DNA of 64,000 bases from Micromonospora mirobrigensis (GTDB taxonomy: Bacteria; Actinomycetota; Actinomycetes; Mycobacteriales; Micromonosporaceae). The translations under genes and the position numbers were made by a program. The notes under the pieces are model-generated. The model searched no databases and was not told where the DNA came from. It saw only the letters and a program-made list of their open reading frames with translations. The stretch is taken from the NCBI RefSeq assembly GCF_900091555.1, contig NZ_FMCX01000006.1:217116-281115 (forward strand). The letters run 5' to 3'. Positions 56,402 through 64,000 of this stretch are shown here, in pieces (the first letter of the stretch is position 1; each line of letters starts with the position of its first letter).

Positions 56402-56426
56402 GTTTTGTGGATGCCGCCTCGGGTAC
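56402..56426 (+). promoter_or_regulatory. Candidate sigma-B/stress-type promoter of the gas vesicle operon
   Basis: GTTT (56402-56405), 15-bp spacer, GGGTAC (56421-56426). This fits the Streptomyces sigma-B consensus as I recall it (GNNT-N14-16-GGGTAC/T). It lies in the 291-bp gap 56262-56552, notably AT-richer than the rest of the window, and would give a leader of about 120 nt. Confidence 0.45.
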
Positions 56427-56552
56427 TGCCCGCCGGGTCCGCAAATACGGGACTCCCGATCGCAGGCCCTTCTCGCGCTGTTCCCCGGTAGCTGTTTTCC
56501 GGCCGCGAACCAATCGGGTGTCCGATTTTCCCGGGGAGTGAAGGAGCATGTG

Positions 56553-57023
56553 ATGAAGACCGGAGCACGAGTCGCGCTCGCGATCGCCGCCGGCTACGTC
56601 CTGGGTCGGCGCAAGAAGATGCGTACCGCCCTCACCCTCGCCGCGGCCGTCGCCGCGGGTCGAGCCAGCCAGAAGCCGGGCGGGCTGATGAAGGCCGGCA
56701 CCGACCTGCTGAACAACTCCCCCCAACTGGGCAACCTGAGCAAGCTCGGCGCCCCGCTGGCCACCGCCGGCAAGGCCGCCGCGAGCGCCGCCGCGGGCAG
56801 CGGCATCGACGCGCTCAGCGGCAAGCTGCGCGGCGGCGCGGACGCGCTGCGCCGCCGCTCCGGTGGCGGACAGCCCGACGAGGGCGCCGACCGGCAGGAC
56901 GACCGACGCGACGACGACCGGTACGACGACGAGCAGGGCTCGGCCCCGGACGAGGAGCAGGAGCTCGACGAGCAGCCGGCGGCGGACGACCGGCGACCGA
57001 TGACCCGCGGTCGGGGGCGATGA
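56553..57023 (+). CDS. Gas vesicle cluster protein, GvpY-like
   Basis: 156 residues, first gene of the gas vesicle operon. The N-terminus RVALAIAAGYVLGRRKKMRT and TLAAAVAAGRASQK is hydrophobic or amphipathic; the last 60 residues are charged and disordered (DDRRDDDRYDDEQGSAP). Actinomycete gvp clusters carry such a short accessory gene (GvpY, often mislabelled DNA primase) next to the SRPBCC gene gvpZ; position and composition fit, the name is inference. AAGGAG sits 6 nt before ATG 56553. TGA overlaps the next ATG. Confidence 0.65.
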   Translation: MKTGARVALAIAAGYVLGRRKKMRTALTLAAAVAAGRASQKPGGLMKAGTDLLNNSPQLGNLSKLGAPLATAGKAAASAAAGSGIDALSGKLRGGADALRRRSGGGQPDEGADRQDDRRDDDRYDDEQGSAPDEEQELDEQPAADDRRPMTRGRGR

Positions 57024-58252
57024 GGATGGCAGCGACCCAGAACCTCACCGACCGGGCCCGCGACCAGCTCGGCGGCGAGCTGCGCAACCTGGCCGGCGCG
57101 ATCGGCGAACGCGCGGTGACCGTGGTGACCGAGCGGCTCACCGGCGCCACCGGCCGACTCAGCGAGTACGCGAAGTCCGGCGGCGGTCCGGGCCTGATCG
57201 CCGCGGCCACCGGCGCGCAGAAGCTCGCCGAGGGGCACTCCCCGGTCAGGGCCATGTTCCATGCCGGCCTGGCCGGCGGTAAGGAGAAGCTGATGGCGGC
57301 CTTCGGTGGCGGCGGCAAGGGCGGCAAGAGCGGTGGCAAGAAGCTGAAGGTCACCAACATCGTCGAGACCATCGAGGTCGGCGTGCCGGTCCGGGTGGCG
57401 TACAACCAGTGGACGACCTTCGGCGACTTCCCGAGCTTCATGAAGAAGGTCGAGCTCGCGGAGAACGCCGAAGACGAGAAGATGAACTGGAAGGCCCAGA
57501 TCTTCTGGTCGCACCGCAGCTGGGAGTCGACCATCGTCCGGCAGATCCCGGACCGGTTGATCCACTGGCGGTCCAAGGGTGAGAAGGGCTCGGTCGACGG
57601 CACGGTCAGCTTCCACGAGGTCGGCCCGGAGCTGACCCGGATCCTGGTCGTCCTGGAGTACCACCCGAAGGGCCTCTTCGAGCACACCGGAAACCTGTGG
57701 CGGGCCCAGGGCCGGCGGGTCCGGCTGGAGCTGAAGCACTTCGTCCGGCACGTCATGACGGTGACCGTGCTCGACCCCGACTCGGTCGAGGGCTGGCGCG
57801 GCGAGATCCAGGACTCCGAGGTGGTCAAGGACCACGAGACCGCCCTCCAGGAGGAGCAGGAGGCCCGCGAGCAGGCCGAGCAGGGCCCGCAGGGCGAGGC
57901 GGAGGAGCCCGAGGAGGGCGAGGAGCAGGCGGAGGAGGAGCGCCGGCCCGCCGAGCGGGGCCGCCGCCGGCCGCCGCAGCGCCGCCGCCCGCCGGAGGAG
58001 GACGAGTACGACGCCTACGACGAGGGCGAGGACTACGACGAGGGGTACGACGAGGAGGAGCCGGAGGAGGAGCAGCCCCCGCCGCGCCGTAGGCAGCCGG
58101 AACGCGCCCGCCGTCCGCAGCCCCGCCCCGAACGGGAGCCCCGCGAGCCGCGGGAGGAGCCGCAGCGGCCCCGCCCGACGGCCCGCCGCGCCCCCGAGGC
58201 GCCCCGCCGGCCGGTGGTCCGCCGTCGCCGCGAGGAGCGTGACGACCGATGA
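57020..58252 (+). CDS. Gas vesicle cluster SRPBCC protein, GvpZ-like
   Basis: 410 residues. A helical N-terminus ([20 protein letters not shown]), then an SRPBCC/cyclase domain from about 112 to 260 ([50 protein letters not shown]). The last 130 residues are highly charged low complexity, alternating acidic ([20 protein letters not shown]) and Arg/Pro-rich blocks. Actinomycete gvp clusters include a cyclase-like gvpZ at this relative position. Role unproven; a scaffold or lipid-handling role is a guess. Overlaps its neighbours by 4 nt. Confidence 0.75.
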   Translation: MRMAATQNLTDRARDQLGGELRNLAGAIGERAVTVVTERLTGATGRLSEYAKSGGGPGLIAAATGAQKLAEGHSPVRAMFHAGLAGGKEKLMAAFGGGGKGGKSGGKKLKVTNIVETIEVGVPVRVAYNQWTTFGDFPSFMKKVELAENAEDEKMNWKAQIFWSHRSWESTIVRQIPDRLIHWRSKGEKGSVDGTVSFHEVGPELTRILVVLEYHPKGLFEHTGNLWRAQGRRVRLELKHFVRHVMTVTVLDPDSVEGWRGEIQDSEVVKDHETALQEEQEAREQAEQGPQGEAEEPEEGEEQAEEERRPAERGRRRPPQRRRPPEEDEYDAYDEGEDYDEGYDEEEPEEEQPPPRRRQPERARRPQPRPEREPREPREEPQRPRPTARRAPEAPRRPVVRRRREERDDR

Positions 58253-58689
58253 CCATCGCGACGACGAGCGGCGGCGCCCAGGGCGGTAGCGCCCTGGAAC
58301 GCGGTGGCGGTGGTGGTGGCGGCGGCACCCTCGCCGACGTCGTGGAGACCGTGTTGGACAAGGGCGTGGTGATCGACGCCCAGGTGTCGGTCGCCGTGGT
58401 CGGCATCCAGCTGCTGGAGATCAACGCCCGGATCGTGATCGCCAGCGTCGAGACGTACCTGCGGTTCGCCGAGGCGGTCGACCGGATGAGCATCACCCCG
58501 AAGAACCAGAAGGGCCTGCCGGACCTGGTCGGGGACGCCGCCGGGGCGGCCACCAAGGGCAAGGCGATCTCCGGTCTGGGCAAGGCCGCCCAGGAGATCA
58601 GCGGCGCGGTGGCCGATTCGCTGAGCAACCGCGGCACCGACGAGGAACGCGAGCGGCCACGCCGCCGCCGGGACGGGGAGCGCAGATGA
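58249..58689 (+). CDS. gvpA: Gas vesicle structural protein GvpA (extended)
   Basis: 146 residues. The GvpA/J amphipathic core is clear: [19 protein letters not shown], then [20 protein letters not shown] and [13 protein letters not shown], which assembles the ribbed vesicle wall. A Gly-rich N-terminus (GGGGGGGT) and a 65-residue C-terminal extension ([19 protein letters not shown], then a basic tail) exceed the 70-residue cyanobacterial protein. It is the best wall candidate of the three GvpA-like proteins here because of the [11 protein letters not shown] segment. ATG overlaps the gvpZ stop. Confidence 0.9.
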   Translation: MTIATTSGGAQGGSALERGGGGGGGGTLADVVETVLDKGVVIDAQVSVAVVGIQLLEINARIVIASVETYLRFAEAVDRMSITPKNQKGLPDLVGDAAGAATKGKAISGLGKAAQEISGAVADSLSNRGTDEERERPRRRRDGERR

Positions 58690-59447
58690 CCGACCAGGCT
58701 GAGCTGGGACTCTTCATCTACGGCATCGTGCCGTCCGACGTGGAGCCGACCCCGGACGCCGCCGGGGTCGGCGACCCGCCGGGGGAGGTGGAAGCCGTCC
58801 GGCAGGGCGACCTCGCCGCGCTGGTCAGCGAGGTGGGACTGGAACAGCCGATGGGCCGGCCGGCCGACCTGACCGCGTACCAGACGCTGCTGGACGGGAC
58901 GGCGGCCGTCGCGCCGGTGCTGCCGGTGCGGTTCGGCACCGTGGTCACCGGCCCGGACGCGGTGCAGGACCTGCTCTCCGCGCACCACGACCGGTTCGCC
59001 GAGGCGCTGGACGAGCTGGAGGACACCTTCCAGTACACGGTGCACGGACGGTACGACGAGCAGGAGCTGATCAGCGAGATCCTGGCCGAGAACCCGGACG
59101 CCGCCCAGCTGGCCGAGCAGGTGCGCGGCCGGCCCGAGCTGGAGAGCCGGGAGGCCCGGATCCGGCTCGGCGAGATCATCAGCCAGTCGGTGGAGCTGCG
59201 CCGGGAGGCGGAGAACAAGCAGCTCGTCGACGCCGTCGGCGGGTACGCCCGGCACACCGCGCCGCGGCAGCCGAGCAGCGAGCTGGACGCGGTCAACGTC
59301 GCCTTCCTGGTCGGGGCGGCCGACGAGGACGAGTTCGTCGCGGCGGTCGAGGAGTTCGCCGAGCAGCGCCGCGACCTGATCCGGATGCGGCTGCTCGGCC
59401 CGCTCGCCCCGTACGACTTCGTCAGTGCCCACCAGTTGGTGGAGTGA
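58686..59447 (+). CDS. gvpF: Gas vesicle protein GvpF (GvpL/GvpF family)
   Basis: 253 residues of the GvpL/F family, minor assembly factors that bind Gvp[16 protein letters not shown] opens the first domain; [20 protein letters not shown] and [20 protein letters not shown] with [13 protein letters not shown] close the second, the family's conserved end. ATGA overlap with gvpA, 3 bp before gvpG. Confidence 0.92.
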   Translation: MTDQAELGLFIYGIVPSDVEPTPDAAGVGDPPGEVEAVRQGDLAALVSEVGLEQPMGRPADLTAYQTLLDGTAAVAPVLPVRFGTVVTGPDAVQDLLSAHHDRFAEALDELEDTFQYTVHGRYDEQELISEILAENPDAAQLAEQVRGRPELESREARIRLGEIISQSVELRREAENKQLVDAVGGYARHTAPRQPSSELDAVNVAFLVGAADEDEFVAAVEEFAEQRRDLIRMRLLGPLAPYDFVSAHQLVE

Positions 59448-59450
59448 GCG

Positions 59451-59855
59451 GTGGACATCCTGTGGGCGCTGCTGACCTTCCCGTATGCCCCGGTACGGGG
59501 GCTGACCTCGGTGATGAAGGTGATTGCCCGGGAGGCGGAGGCGAAGCAGTACGACCCGGCGAACATCCGCCGGGAGCTGGAGGAGCTGGACCGGGCCGAG
59601 GCAGCCGGGGACATCACCGCCGCCGAGCGGGACGCCGGGCAGCAGCGGGTGCTGGACCGGCTGACCGGTACGGCCGGCTCCTCCGGCGCCCCGGCCGGGG
59701 ACGGCCGGGCGGCCGGCTCCGGCGCGGCCCGGCCGGGCGCCGGCGCGACCCGGCGGACCGCCACCGGGCAACGGCGACGCGCCCGCGGCGGGCCGCCGCG
59801 ACGACGAGCGGGCGAGGGAGGTGACCGCCGTGGCACCAGGGCTGATCCGCGGTGA
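59451..59855 (+). CDS. gvpG: Gas vesicle protein GvpG
   Basis: 134 residues. The GvpG core is residues 1-75: LLTFPYAPVRGLTSVMKVI, then IRRELEELDRAEAAGDITAA and QQRVLDRL. An Arg/Gly-rich extension follows. GvpG is a minor assembly protein acting with GvpF and GvpL. GTG at 59451. Its 3' end overlaps the gvpO start by 26 nt. Confidence 0.88.
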   Translation: MDILWALLTFPYAPVRGLTSVMKVIAREAEAKQYDPANIRRELEELDRAEAAGDITAAERDAGQQRVLDRLTGTAGSSGAPAGDGRAAGSGAARPGAGATRRTATGQRRRARGGPPRRRAGEGGDRRGTRADPR

Positions 59856-60177
59856 CGGTGAGCGGGGTGGCCGGCGTGAGCCGGCGGACCGGTACGAGGA
59901 CGACGACGAGGAGCTGGAACCGATCTCGGCCGCCGAGGCGGCTCGCGAAGGGCTGCGCCAGGTGGTCGCGCTGACCGGCCGGGACCCGCTCGGCATCACC
60001 TCCATCCAGCCCACCGACGACGGCTGGCTGGTCGGGGTGGAGGTGGTGGAGGACCACCGGATCCCCGCCTCCACCGACCTGCTCGGGCTCTACGAGGTGG
60101 AGCTGGACCTCGACGGCGGCCTGCTGGGCTACCGACGGACGCGGCGCTACCAGCGCGGCAAGGGCGACGGAGGATGA
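59830..60177 (+). CDS. gvpO: Gas vesicle protein GvpO
   Basis: 115 residues. After a charged N-terminus (YEDDDEELEPISAAEAAREG) comes the GvpO domain: VVALTGRDPLGITSIQPTDD, WLVGVEVVEDHRIPAST and LLGLYEVELDLDGGLLGYRR. GvpO is required for vesicle formation in haloarchaea. GTG at 59830 is preferred since GGGAGGTGA lies 6-7 nt upstream; GTG at 59821 overlaps that site. Ends 1 bp before gvpJ's ATG. Confidence 0.9.
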   Translation: MAPGLIRGDGERGGRREPADRYEDDDEELEPISAAEAAREGLRQVVALTGRDPLGITSIQPTDDGWLVGVEVVEDHRIPASTDLLGLYEVELDLDGGLLGYRRTRRYQRGKGDGG

Positions 60178-60178
60178 G

Positions 60179-60544
60179 ATGACCGGTCCGCGACCACCCG
60201 TGGTGCAGAACTCCGGGCAGGTGATGGGTGCCGGGCACGAGCCGGCGAACCTCGGGGACATCCTGGAACGGGTGCTGGACCGGGGCATCGTGATCGCCGG
60301 TGACATCCGGGTCAGCCTGCTCGACATCGAGCTGCTGACGTTGAAGCTGCGGCTGGTCATCGCCTCGGTCGACACCGCGCGGCAGATCGGCATCGACTGG
60401 TGGGAACACGACCCGTGGCTCAGCTCCCGGGCCCGGCCGCCGGTCGAGCCGGGCCCGCGCGACCCCGAGGAGGTTGAGGCCGAGCGCCGCCCGCGGGTGG
60501 AGCGGGTCGCGGCGAGGAGGGACATCGATGAGTACGACCGCTGA
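60179..60544 (+). CDS. gvpJ: Gas vesicle protein GvpJ (GvpA-like)
   Basis: 121 residues. NLGDILERVLDRGIVIAGDI, VSLLDIELLTLKLRLVIASV and the GvpJ-type ending DTARQIGIDWWEHDPWL distinguish it from GvpA. A basic, Arg-rich tail follows. Probably shapes the vesicle tips. The 3' end overlaps the next GvpL/F gene by 17 nt. Confidence 0.9.
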   Translation: MTGPRPPVVQNSGQVMGAGHEPANLGDILERVLDRGIVIAGDIRVSLLDIELLTLKLRLVIASVDTARQIGIDWWEHDPWLSSRARPPVEPGPRDPEEVEAERRPRVERVAARRDIDEYDR

Positions 60545-61373
60545 CGTCGGCCCGGTCGCCACCGCGCGACCCGACACCGGCGCCTGGCTGCACGGCGTGG
60601 TCCGGGAGCTTCCGCCGGACACCCTCGCCGAGCTGGTCGGGATGGACGGCGCGGAGGTCCGGGCGGTGCGCTCCGGCGGCCTGGTCGCCGTGGTCAGCGC
60701 CGCGCCGCTGACCGAGTACGGCGAGGAGCCGCTGCGCCGGAAGCTTTCGGACCTGACCTGGTTGGAGTCGGCGGCGCGTACCCACCACGGGGTGGTGGCG
60801 GCGCTGTCCCGGACCGGGGCGGTGGTGCCGGCCCGGCTGGCCACCGTGCACCGGGACACCGACCGGGTCGCCGCGGTCCTCGCCGAGCGGCGCGCGGAGC
60901 TGACCGCCGCCCTGGACCGGCTGACCGGCCGCACCGAGTGGGGCGTCAAGGGATACGTGGTGCCCGGCGCGCTGCCGGCCGAGGCGGACGACGAACCGGC
61001 CGGCGGGGGCGGCGCGGGGGCGGCGTACCTGCGGCGGCGGCGGGCCCAGCTCACCGCGAAGGAGCAGGGGCAGCGGATCACCGCGGAGACCGCCGCCACC
61101 GTGCACGAGGCGCTCGCCCAGTACGCGGTGGCCGACCGCCGGCACGCCCCGCAGGACCGCCGGCTCTCCGGCGCGGCAACGGCGATGGTGCTCAACGGGG
61201 CGTACCTGGTGGACGTGGCCGCCCTCGACGGCTTCACCGAGCTGGTCCGGGCGCTCGCCGGCCGGCACCCGCAGGTCAGGCTGGAGCTGACCGGCCCGTG
61301 GCCGCCGTACTCGTTCGTGGCGGAGGCGCCGGCGCAGGAGGCGCACACCGTCCGGGACCCGGCGTCGTGGTGA
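60528..61373 (+). CDS. gvpL: Gas vesicle protein GvpL (second GvpL/GvpF family member)
   Basis: 281 residues. WLHGVVRELPPDTLAELVGM begins the first GvpL/F domain; HHGVVAALSRTGAVVPARLA and the final LELTGPWPPYSFV are family hallmarks (Thr-Gly-Pro-Trp-Pro-Pro-Tyr-Ser-Phe). An inserted Gly-rich loop (GGGGAGAAYLRRRRAQ) lies mid-protein. ATG at 60528 has GGCGAGGAGG 7 nt upstream, inside gvpJ. GTGA overlap with gvpS. Confidence 0.9.
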   Translation: MSTTADVGPVATARPDTGAWLHGVVRELPPDTLAELVGMDGAEVRAVRSGGLVAVVSAAPLTEYGEEPLRRKLSDLTWLESAARTHHGVVAALSRTGAVVPARLATVHRDTDRVAAVLAERRAELTAALDRLTGRTEWGVKGYVVPGALPAEADDEPAGGGGAGAAYLRRRRAQLTAKEQGQRITAETAATVHEALAQYAVADRRHAPQDRRLSGAATAMVLNGAYLVDVAALDGFTELVRALAGRHPQVRLELTGPWPPYSFVAEAPAQEAHTVRDPASW

Positions 61374-61606
61374 CCCAGACGCTGGCGGCGAGCAGCGCCG
61401 ACGACCCGCTGGCGTACCGGCCGGTGGCCCTGGTGGACCTGCTGGACCGGGTGCTCGCCACCGGCGTGGTGATCAGCGGCGAGATCACCATCGCCATCGC
61501 CGACATCGACCTGGTGTACGTCTCGCTGCGGGCGTTGATCTCCTCGGTCGGCTCGCTCACCCCGCCCGAGCTGCGCCCCGCCCTGCCGCCCGGTGCCCCG
61601 GCATGA
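61370..61606 (+). CDS. gvpS: Gas vesicle protein GvpS (short GvpA/J/M-like)
   Basis: 78 residues: VALVDLLDRVLATGVVISGE, then ITIAIADIDLVYVSLRALIS, a compact GvpA-like amphipathic core without extensions. Position between gvpL and gvpK matches gvpS of actinomycete clusters. GTG at 61370 overlaps the gvpL stop; its stop overlaps the gvpK start. Confidence 0.87.
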   Translation: MTQTLAASSADDPLAYRPVALVDLLDRVLATGVVISGEITIAIADIDLVYVSLRALISSVGSLTPPELRPALPPGAPA

Positions 61607-61971
61607 CCGACCACCGGCCGGCACGGCGGGACGAGGCGGCCGAGCTGGTCGCCGCGCTGGGCGAACCGTCCTGGCAGCCACCCCGGGTGCGCCCGCTTGA
61701 CCGGCGGGTCGCGGTGGACCGGGACTCCGTCGAGCGGGGACTGGGCAGCCTCGTGCTCACCGTCATCGAGCTGCTCCGGCAGCTGATGGAACGGCAGGCG
61801 CTGCGCCGGGTCGAGGTCGGCGACCTCACCGACGAGCAGATCGAACGGATGGGCGCCACCCTGATGGCCCTGGAGGAGCAGATGACGCTGCTCCGCGAGC
61901 ACTTCGGCCTCTCCCCGGAGGACCTGAACCTCGACCTCGGCCCGCTCGGCCCACTGCTGCCCACCGACTGA
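61603..61971 (+). CDS. gvpK: Gas vesicle protein GvpK
   Basis: 122 residues. The GvpK domain is complete: VERGLGSLVLTVIELLRQLM, ERQALRRVEVGDLTDEQIER and MGATLMALEEQMTLLREHFG, ending with the usual LNLDLGPLGPLL. Final gene of the operon, 3 bp from the convergent AAA ATPase gene. No clear terminator separates the two. Confidence 0.93.
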   Translation: MTDHRPARRDEAAELVAALGEPSWQPPRVRPLDRRVAVDRDSVERGLGSLVLTVIELLRQLMERQALRRVEVGDLTDEQIERMGATLMALEEQMTLLREHFGLSPEDLNLDLGPLGPLLPTD

Positions 61972-61974
61972 CCG

Positions 61975-64000
61975 TCAGCCGGCCCGTTTCTCCGCGTACG
62001 CGGCCAGCCAGGCCACCTGGCCCGGGTCGAGCGACGGGCGGACCCGCCGGCGGGCGGCCACCACGTGCGCGGCGGTGACCGTGGCGGCGGTCAACGACTC
62101 CCGCATCGCGGCCAGCGCCGCCTCCCGCACCAGCGCCGCGCAGTCCGCCGCCGAGAAGCCGTCGAGCTCCTCGCCCAGCCCGCCCAGGTCCACGTCCTCG
62201 GCGAGCGGGACGTTCCGCGCGGCGGCGCGCAGGATCTCCGCCCGGGCCGGCCCGTCCGGCGGCGGCACGTAGACCAGCCGTTCCAGCCGGCCGGGGCGCA
62301 GCAGCGCCGGGTCCACCAGGTCGGGCCGGTTGGTCGCGCCGACCACCACCACGTTACGCAGCGTCTCCACCCCGTCCAGCTCGGTCAGCAGGGCGGCGAC
62401 CACCCGGTCGGTCGTACCCCCGTCGCTGGCCTGGCCGCGGACCGGCGCCAGAGCGTCCACCTCGTCCAGGAACACCAGCGTCGGCGCGGCCTCGCGCGCC
62501 CGGCGGAACAGCTCCCGGACGGCCCGCTCGCTCTCCCCGACCCACTTGGAGAGCAGCTCCGCGCCCTTCACCGAGAGCACGTTGGCCCGGCCGGACCCGG
62601 CCAGCGCGGTCACCAGGTAGGTCTTGCCGCAGCCGGGCGGGCCGTAGAGCAGCACCCCGCGGGGCGGCTGCACGCCCAGCCGGGCGAAGGTGTCCGGGTA
62701 GGTCAGCGGCCAGAGCACCGACTCGGTCAGGCTCTCCTTGACCTCGCCGAGCCCACCGACGTCGTCGAGGGTCACCGCCGCCAGCTCCAGGCTGGAGCCG
62801 GCCATCGTGGTCGGCCGGACCACCTCCAGCGCCGCCGAGAAGTCGGCCATCGCCACCGTCGGCGTCTCCGCCGACCGTTGGCGCAGGGCCGCGCGTACCC
62901 CGGCCTCGCGGACCAGCGCGGCCAGGTCGGCGAGGACGAACCCGGGGGTACGCCCCGCCACCTCGTCGAGCCGGACGTCCTCGGCCAGCGGAACCTGCCG
63001 GGTGAGCACGGTCAGCTGCTCCCGGCGCAGCGCGGCGTCGGGCAGCGGCACGGTGATCCGTACCGGCAGCAGGTCCGGGCCGGTCAGGGCGGGCTGGACC
63101 TCCTCGGGCCGGCCGGTGGTGCAGACCACCGCGGCGCCGGAGCGGACCAGCTCACCGACCAGCTGGCCGAAGACGGTGGCCAGCGGGCCGGCCTCGGTGG
63201 CCGGGGCGAGCGCCTCGACGTCGCTGACCAGCAGCACGGCCGGACCGTCGGCGCGGACCGCCGCGGCGGCCTCGCGCAGCCGGCGGGCGGCCGCGTCGTT
63301 GCTCAGCGCGGCCAGCTCCGGCGCCCAGACCGGGTGCACCCGCAGCCCCAGCGCCGCCGCGACGGCCCGGACCAGCGCCGCCTTGCCGGAACCGGCCGGG
63401 CCGCTGAGCAGCACCCCGAGCGACACCCCGGTGCCGAGCCGGTCCAGCACCTCCCGGTGGTGGAAGCCCAGGTCCAGCAGCTCGGTGAGCTGCTCGGCCT
63501 GGGCCCGCAACCCGGGCAGCTCGTCGACGCTGGGGGCCGGCTCCGCCACCCCACCTGCCGCTCCCGCGCGGTTCGCTGTTCCCGCTCCGCCGGCGGCTCC
63601 CGCGCGGTTCGCCGTTCCCGCGCCGTTCGCCCTTCCCGCCACGGCCGTTGCGGTGCCGCCGGCCGGTCCCGTGCCATCGGCGGTTCGCATGCCGTTCGCC
63701 GGCTCCGCGCCACCGGCCGAGCCGTGGGTCACCGGACCGTGCTCCCAGCCGACCTCGGTCTCCATGGTGACCAGCGCGCCGACCTCGGGCTCGGCCGCCG
63801 TGACGGTGAGCAGGGTGCTGGTCCAGGCGTAGCCGACCGTGTTGGACAGGCTCCGCCGGGCCGCCTCCACCAGGGCGCGGACCGACGCGTCCGGGAGGAC
63901 GTCCTGCGGCAGCAGCGAGACGTCGTCCTCGGCCGTCACCACCTTGCCGAGCAACGCGAGCCGCAGCATCTCCGGCGAGACCGCGGCGACGATCTCCACC
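61975..64000 (-). CDS. Double-AAA (Cdc48/VCP-like) ATPase, 5' end probably beyond the window
   Basis: At least 674 residues. A linker rich in Gly, Ala and Thr with a 12-residue repeat separates the N-domain from the ATPases. Domain 1 is degenerate: Walker A reads GPAGSGKA (no Thr/Ser after the Lys) and Walker B reads LLVSDVEAL. Domain 2 is canonical: GPPGCGKTYLVTALAG, LVFLDEVDAL, VVVGATNRPDLVDPALLRPG with arginine finger. Convergent with gvpK at 3 bp; no GvpN is present in the cluster, so a link to vesicle assembly or turnover is possible but unproven. A GTG at 63999 could be the start, but the frame stays open at the edge. Confidence 0.85.
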   Translation of the reverse strand, partial: VEIVAAVSPEMLRLALLGKVVTAEDDVSLLPQDVLPDASVRALVEAARRSLSNTVGYAWTSTLLTVTAAEPEVGALVTMETEVGWEHGPVTHGSAGGAEPANGMRTADGTGPAGGTATAVAGRANGAGTANRAGAAGGAGTANRAGAAGGVAEPAPSVDELPGLRAQAEQLTELLDLGFHHREVLDRLGTGVSLGVLLSGPAGSGKAALVRAVAAALGLRVHPVWAPELAALSNDAAARRLREAAAAVRADGPAVLLVSDVEALAPATEAGPLATVFGQLVGELVRSGAAVVCTTGRPEEVQPALTGPDLLPVRITVPLPDAALRREQLTVLTRQVPLAEDVRLDEVAGRTPGFVLADLAALVREAGVRAALRQRSAETPTVAMADFSAALEVVRPTTMAGSSLELAAVTLDDVGGLGEVKESLTESVLWPLTYPDTFARLGVQPPRGVLLYGPPGCGKTYLVTALAGSGRANVLSVKGAELLSKWVGESERAVRELFRRAREAAPTLVFLDEVDALAPVRGQASDGGTTDRVVAALLTELDGVETLRNVVVVGATNRPDLVDPALLRPGRLERLVYVPPPDGPARAEILRAAARNVPLAEDVDLGGLGEELDGFSAADCAALVREAALAAMRESLTAATVTAAHVVAARRRVRPSLDPGQVAWLAAYAEKRAG
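63560..63631. repeat. Two 36-bp tandem units inside the AAA ATPase linker
   Basis: The unit starting GCTCCCGCGCGGTTCGC is repeated 36 bp later with a few changes, encoding two copies of a 12-residue Gly/Ala/Asn/Arg unit (GTANRAGAAGGA-like). Length variation here would stay in frame. Confidence 0.7.

Noticed and set aside
56274-56726. 150-residue reverse-strand frame in the gas vesicle leader
   Set aside because: Unlike its surroundings in codon use, no ribosome binding site, overlaps the gvp promoter and first gene.
63560-63631. Possible CRISPR-like repeat
   Set aside because: Only two adjacent units with no spacers, in frame inside a protein linker.

Overview
This window is very GC-rich, has strong codon bias, uses many GTG and TTG starts, and packs genes with 4-nt ATGA/GTGA overlaps. 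These traits, the actinomycete-type gas vesicle cluster, the SARP regulator, the DUF397 remnant and a short repeat (1334-1377) resembling elements I recall from Micromonospora and Salinispora point to a filamentous actinobacterium, most likely Micromonosporaceae. The family assignment is inference. Most of the window is ordinary chromosome. I see no insertion sequence, integrase, phage gene or CRISPR array.

Layout. 1-1.4 kb: hpd (cut by the left edge) and a divergent AsnC-type regulator. 1.4-9.4 kb: a beta-propeller protein, then a class I fumarase and a class II fumarase on either side of a SARP/NB-ARC/TPR regulator, followed by a DUF397 remnant. 9.6-11.7 kb: GNAT, CGNR regulator, EamA exporter. 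12-15.5 kb: a large multicopper oxidase with three fibronectin III domains and no signal peptide. 15.6-21.7 kb: AbiEi/DUF559-like protein, IclR regulator, cysS-rlmB, a MsiK-type sugar ABC ATPase and tRNA-Thr(UGU). 21.7-29.2 kb: small regulatory and oxidoreductase modules (CMD protein with divergent ECF41 sigma factor and coupled AraC; VOC protein; a histidine phosphatase lacking its catalytic His; TetR/aldehyde dehydrogenase with an operator; DJ-1/LysR pair).

29.2-32.4 kb: a secreted M4 metalloprotease divergent from a lipoprotein carrying an emfourin-like domain, a probable protease/inhibitor pair. 32.5-42.4 kb: enoyl-CoA hydratase, membrane proteins, a frameshifted remnant, a CrtU-like flavoprotein, SGNH hydrolase, SRPBCC protein, a large LuxR/NB-ARC regulator and an MSMEG_6728-family protein. 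42.5-50.7 kb: a two-RCK channel-like protein with an abnormal selectivity filter, APC permease, PAP2 phosphatase, DUF4032 kinase-like protein, and a three-gene amino-sugar operon (SIS protein, ROK kinase, NagA) divergent from a DeoR regulator. 50.8-56.3 kb: DeoR, an ABC exporter behind twin palindromes, DUF3263, a PP2C-like protein and GNAT.

56.5-62.0 kb: a ten-gene gas vesicle operon in the order gvpY?-gvpZ?-A-F-G-O-J-L-S-K, most junctions overlapping, behind an AT-richer leader with a candidate sigma-B-type promoter. A double-AAA (Cdc48-like) ATPase converges on it at the right edge. The most noteworthy points are the gas vesicle locus and its ATPase neighbour, the protease/emfourin pair, the ECF41-CMD promoter match, and several proteins whose defining residue is altered (histidine phosphatase, CMD protein, channel filter, first AAA domain). 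I did not find a clearly undescribed multi-gene system.
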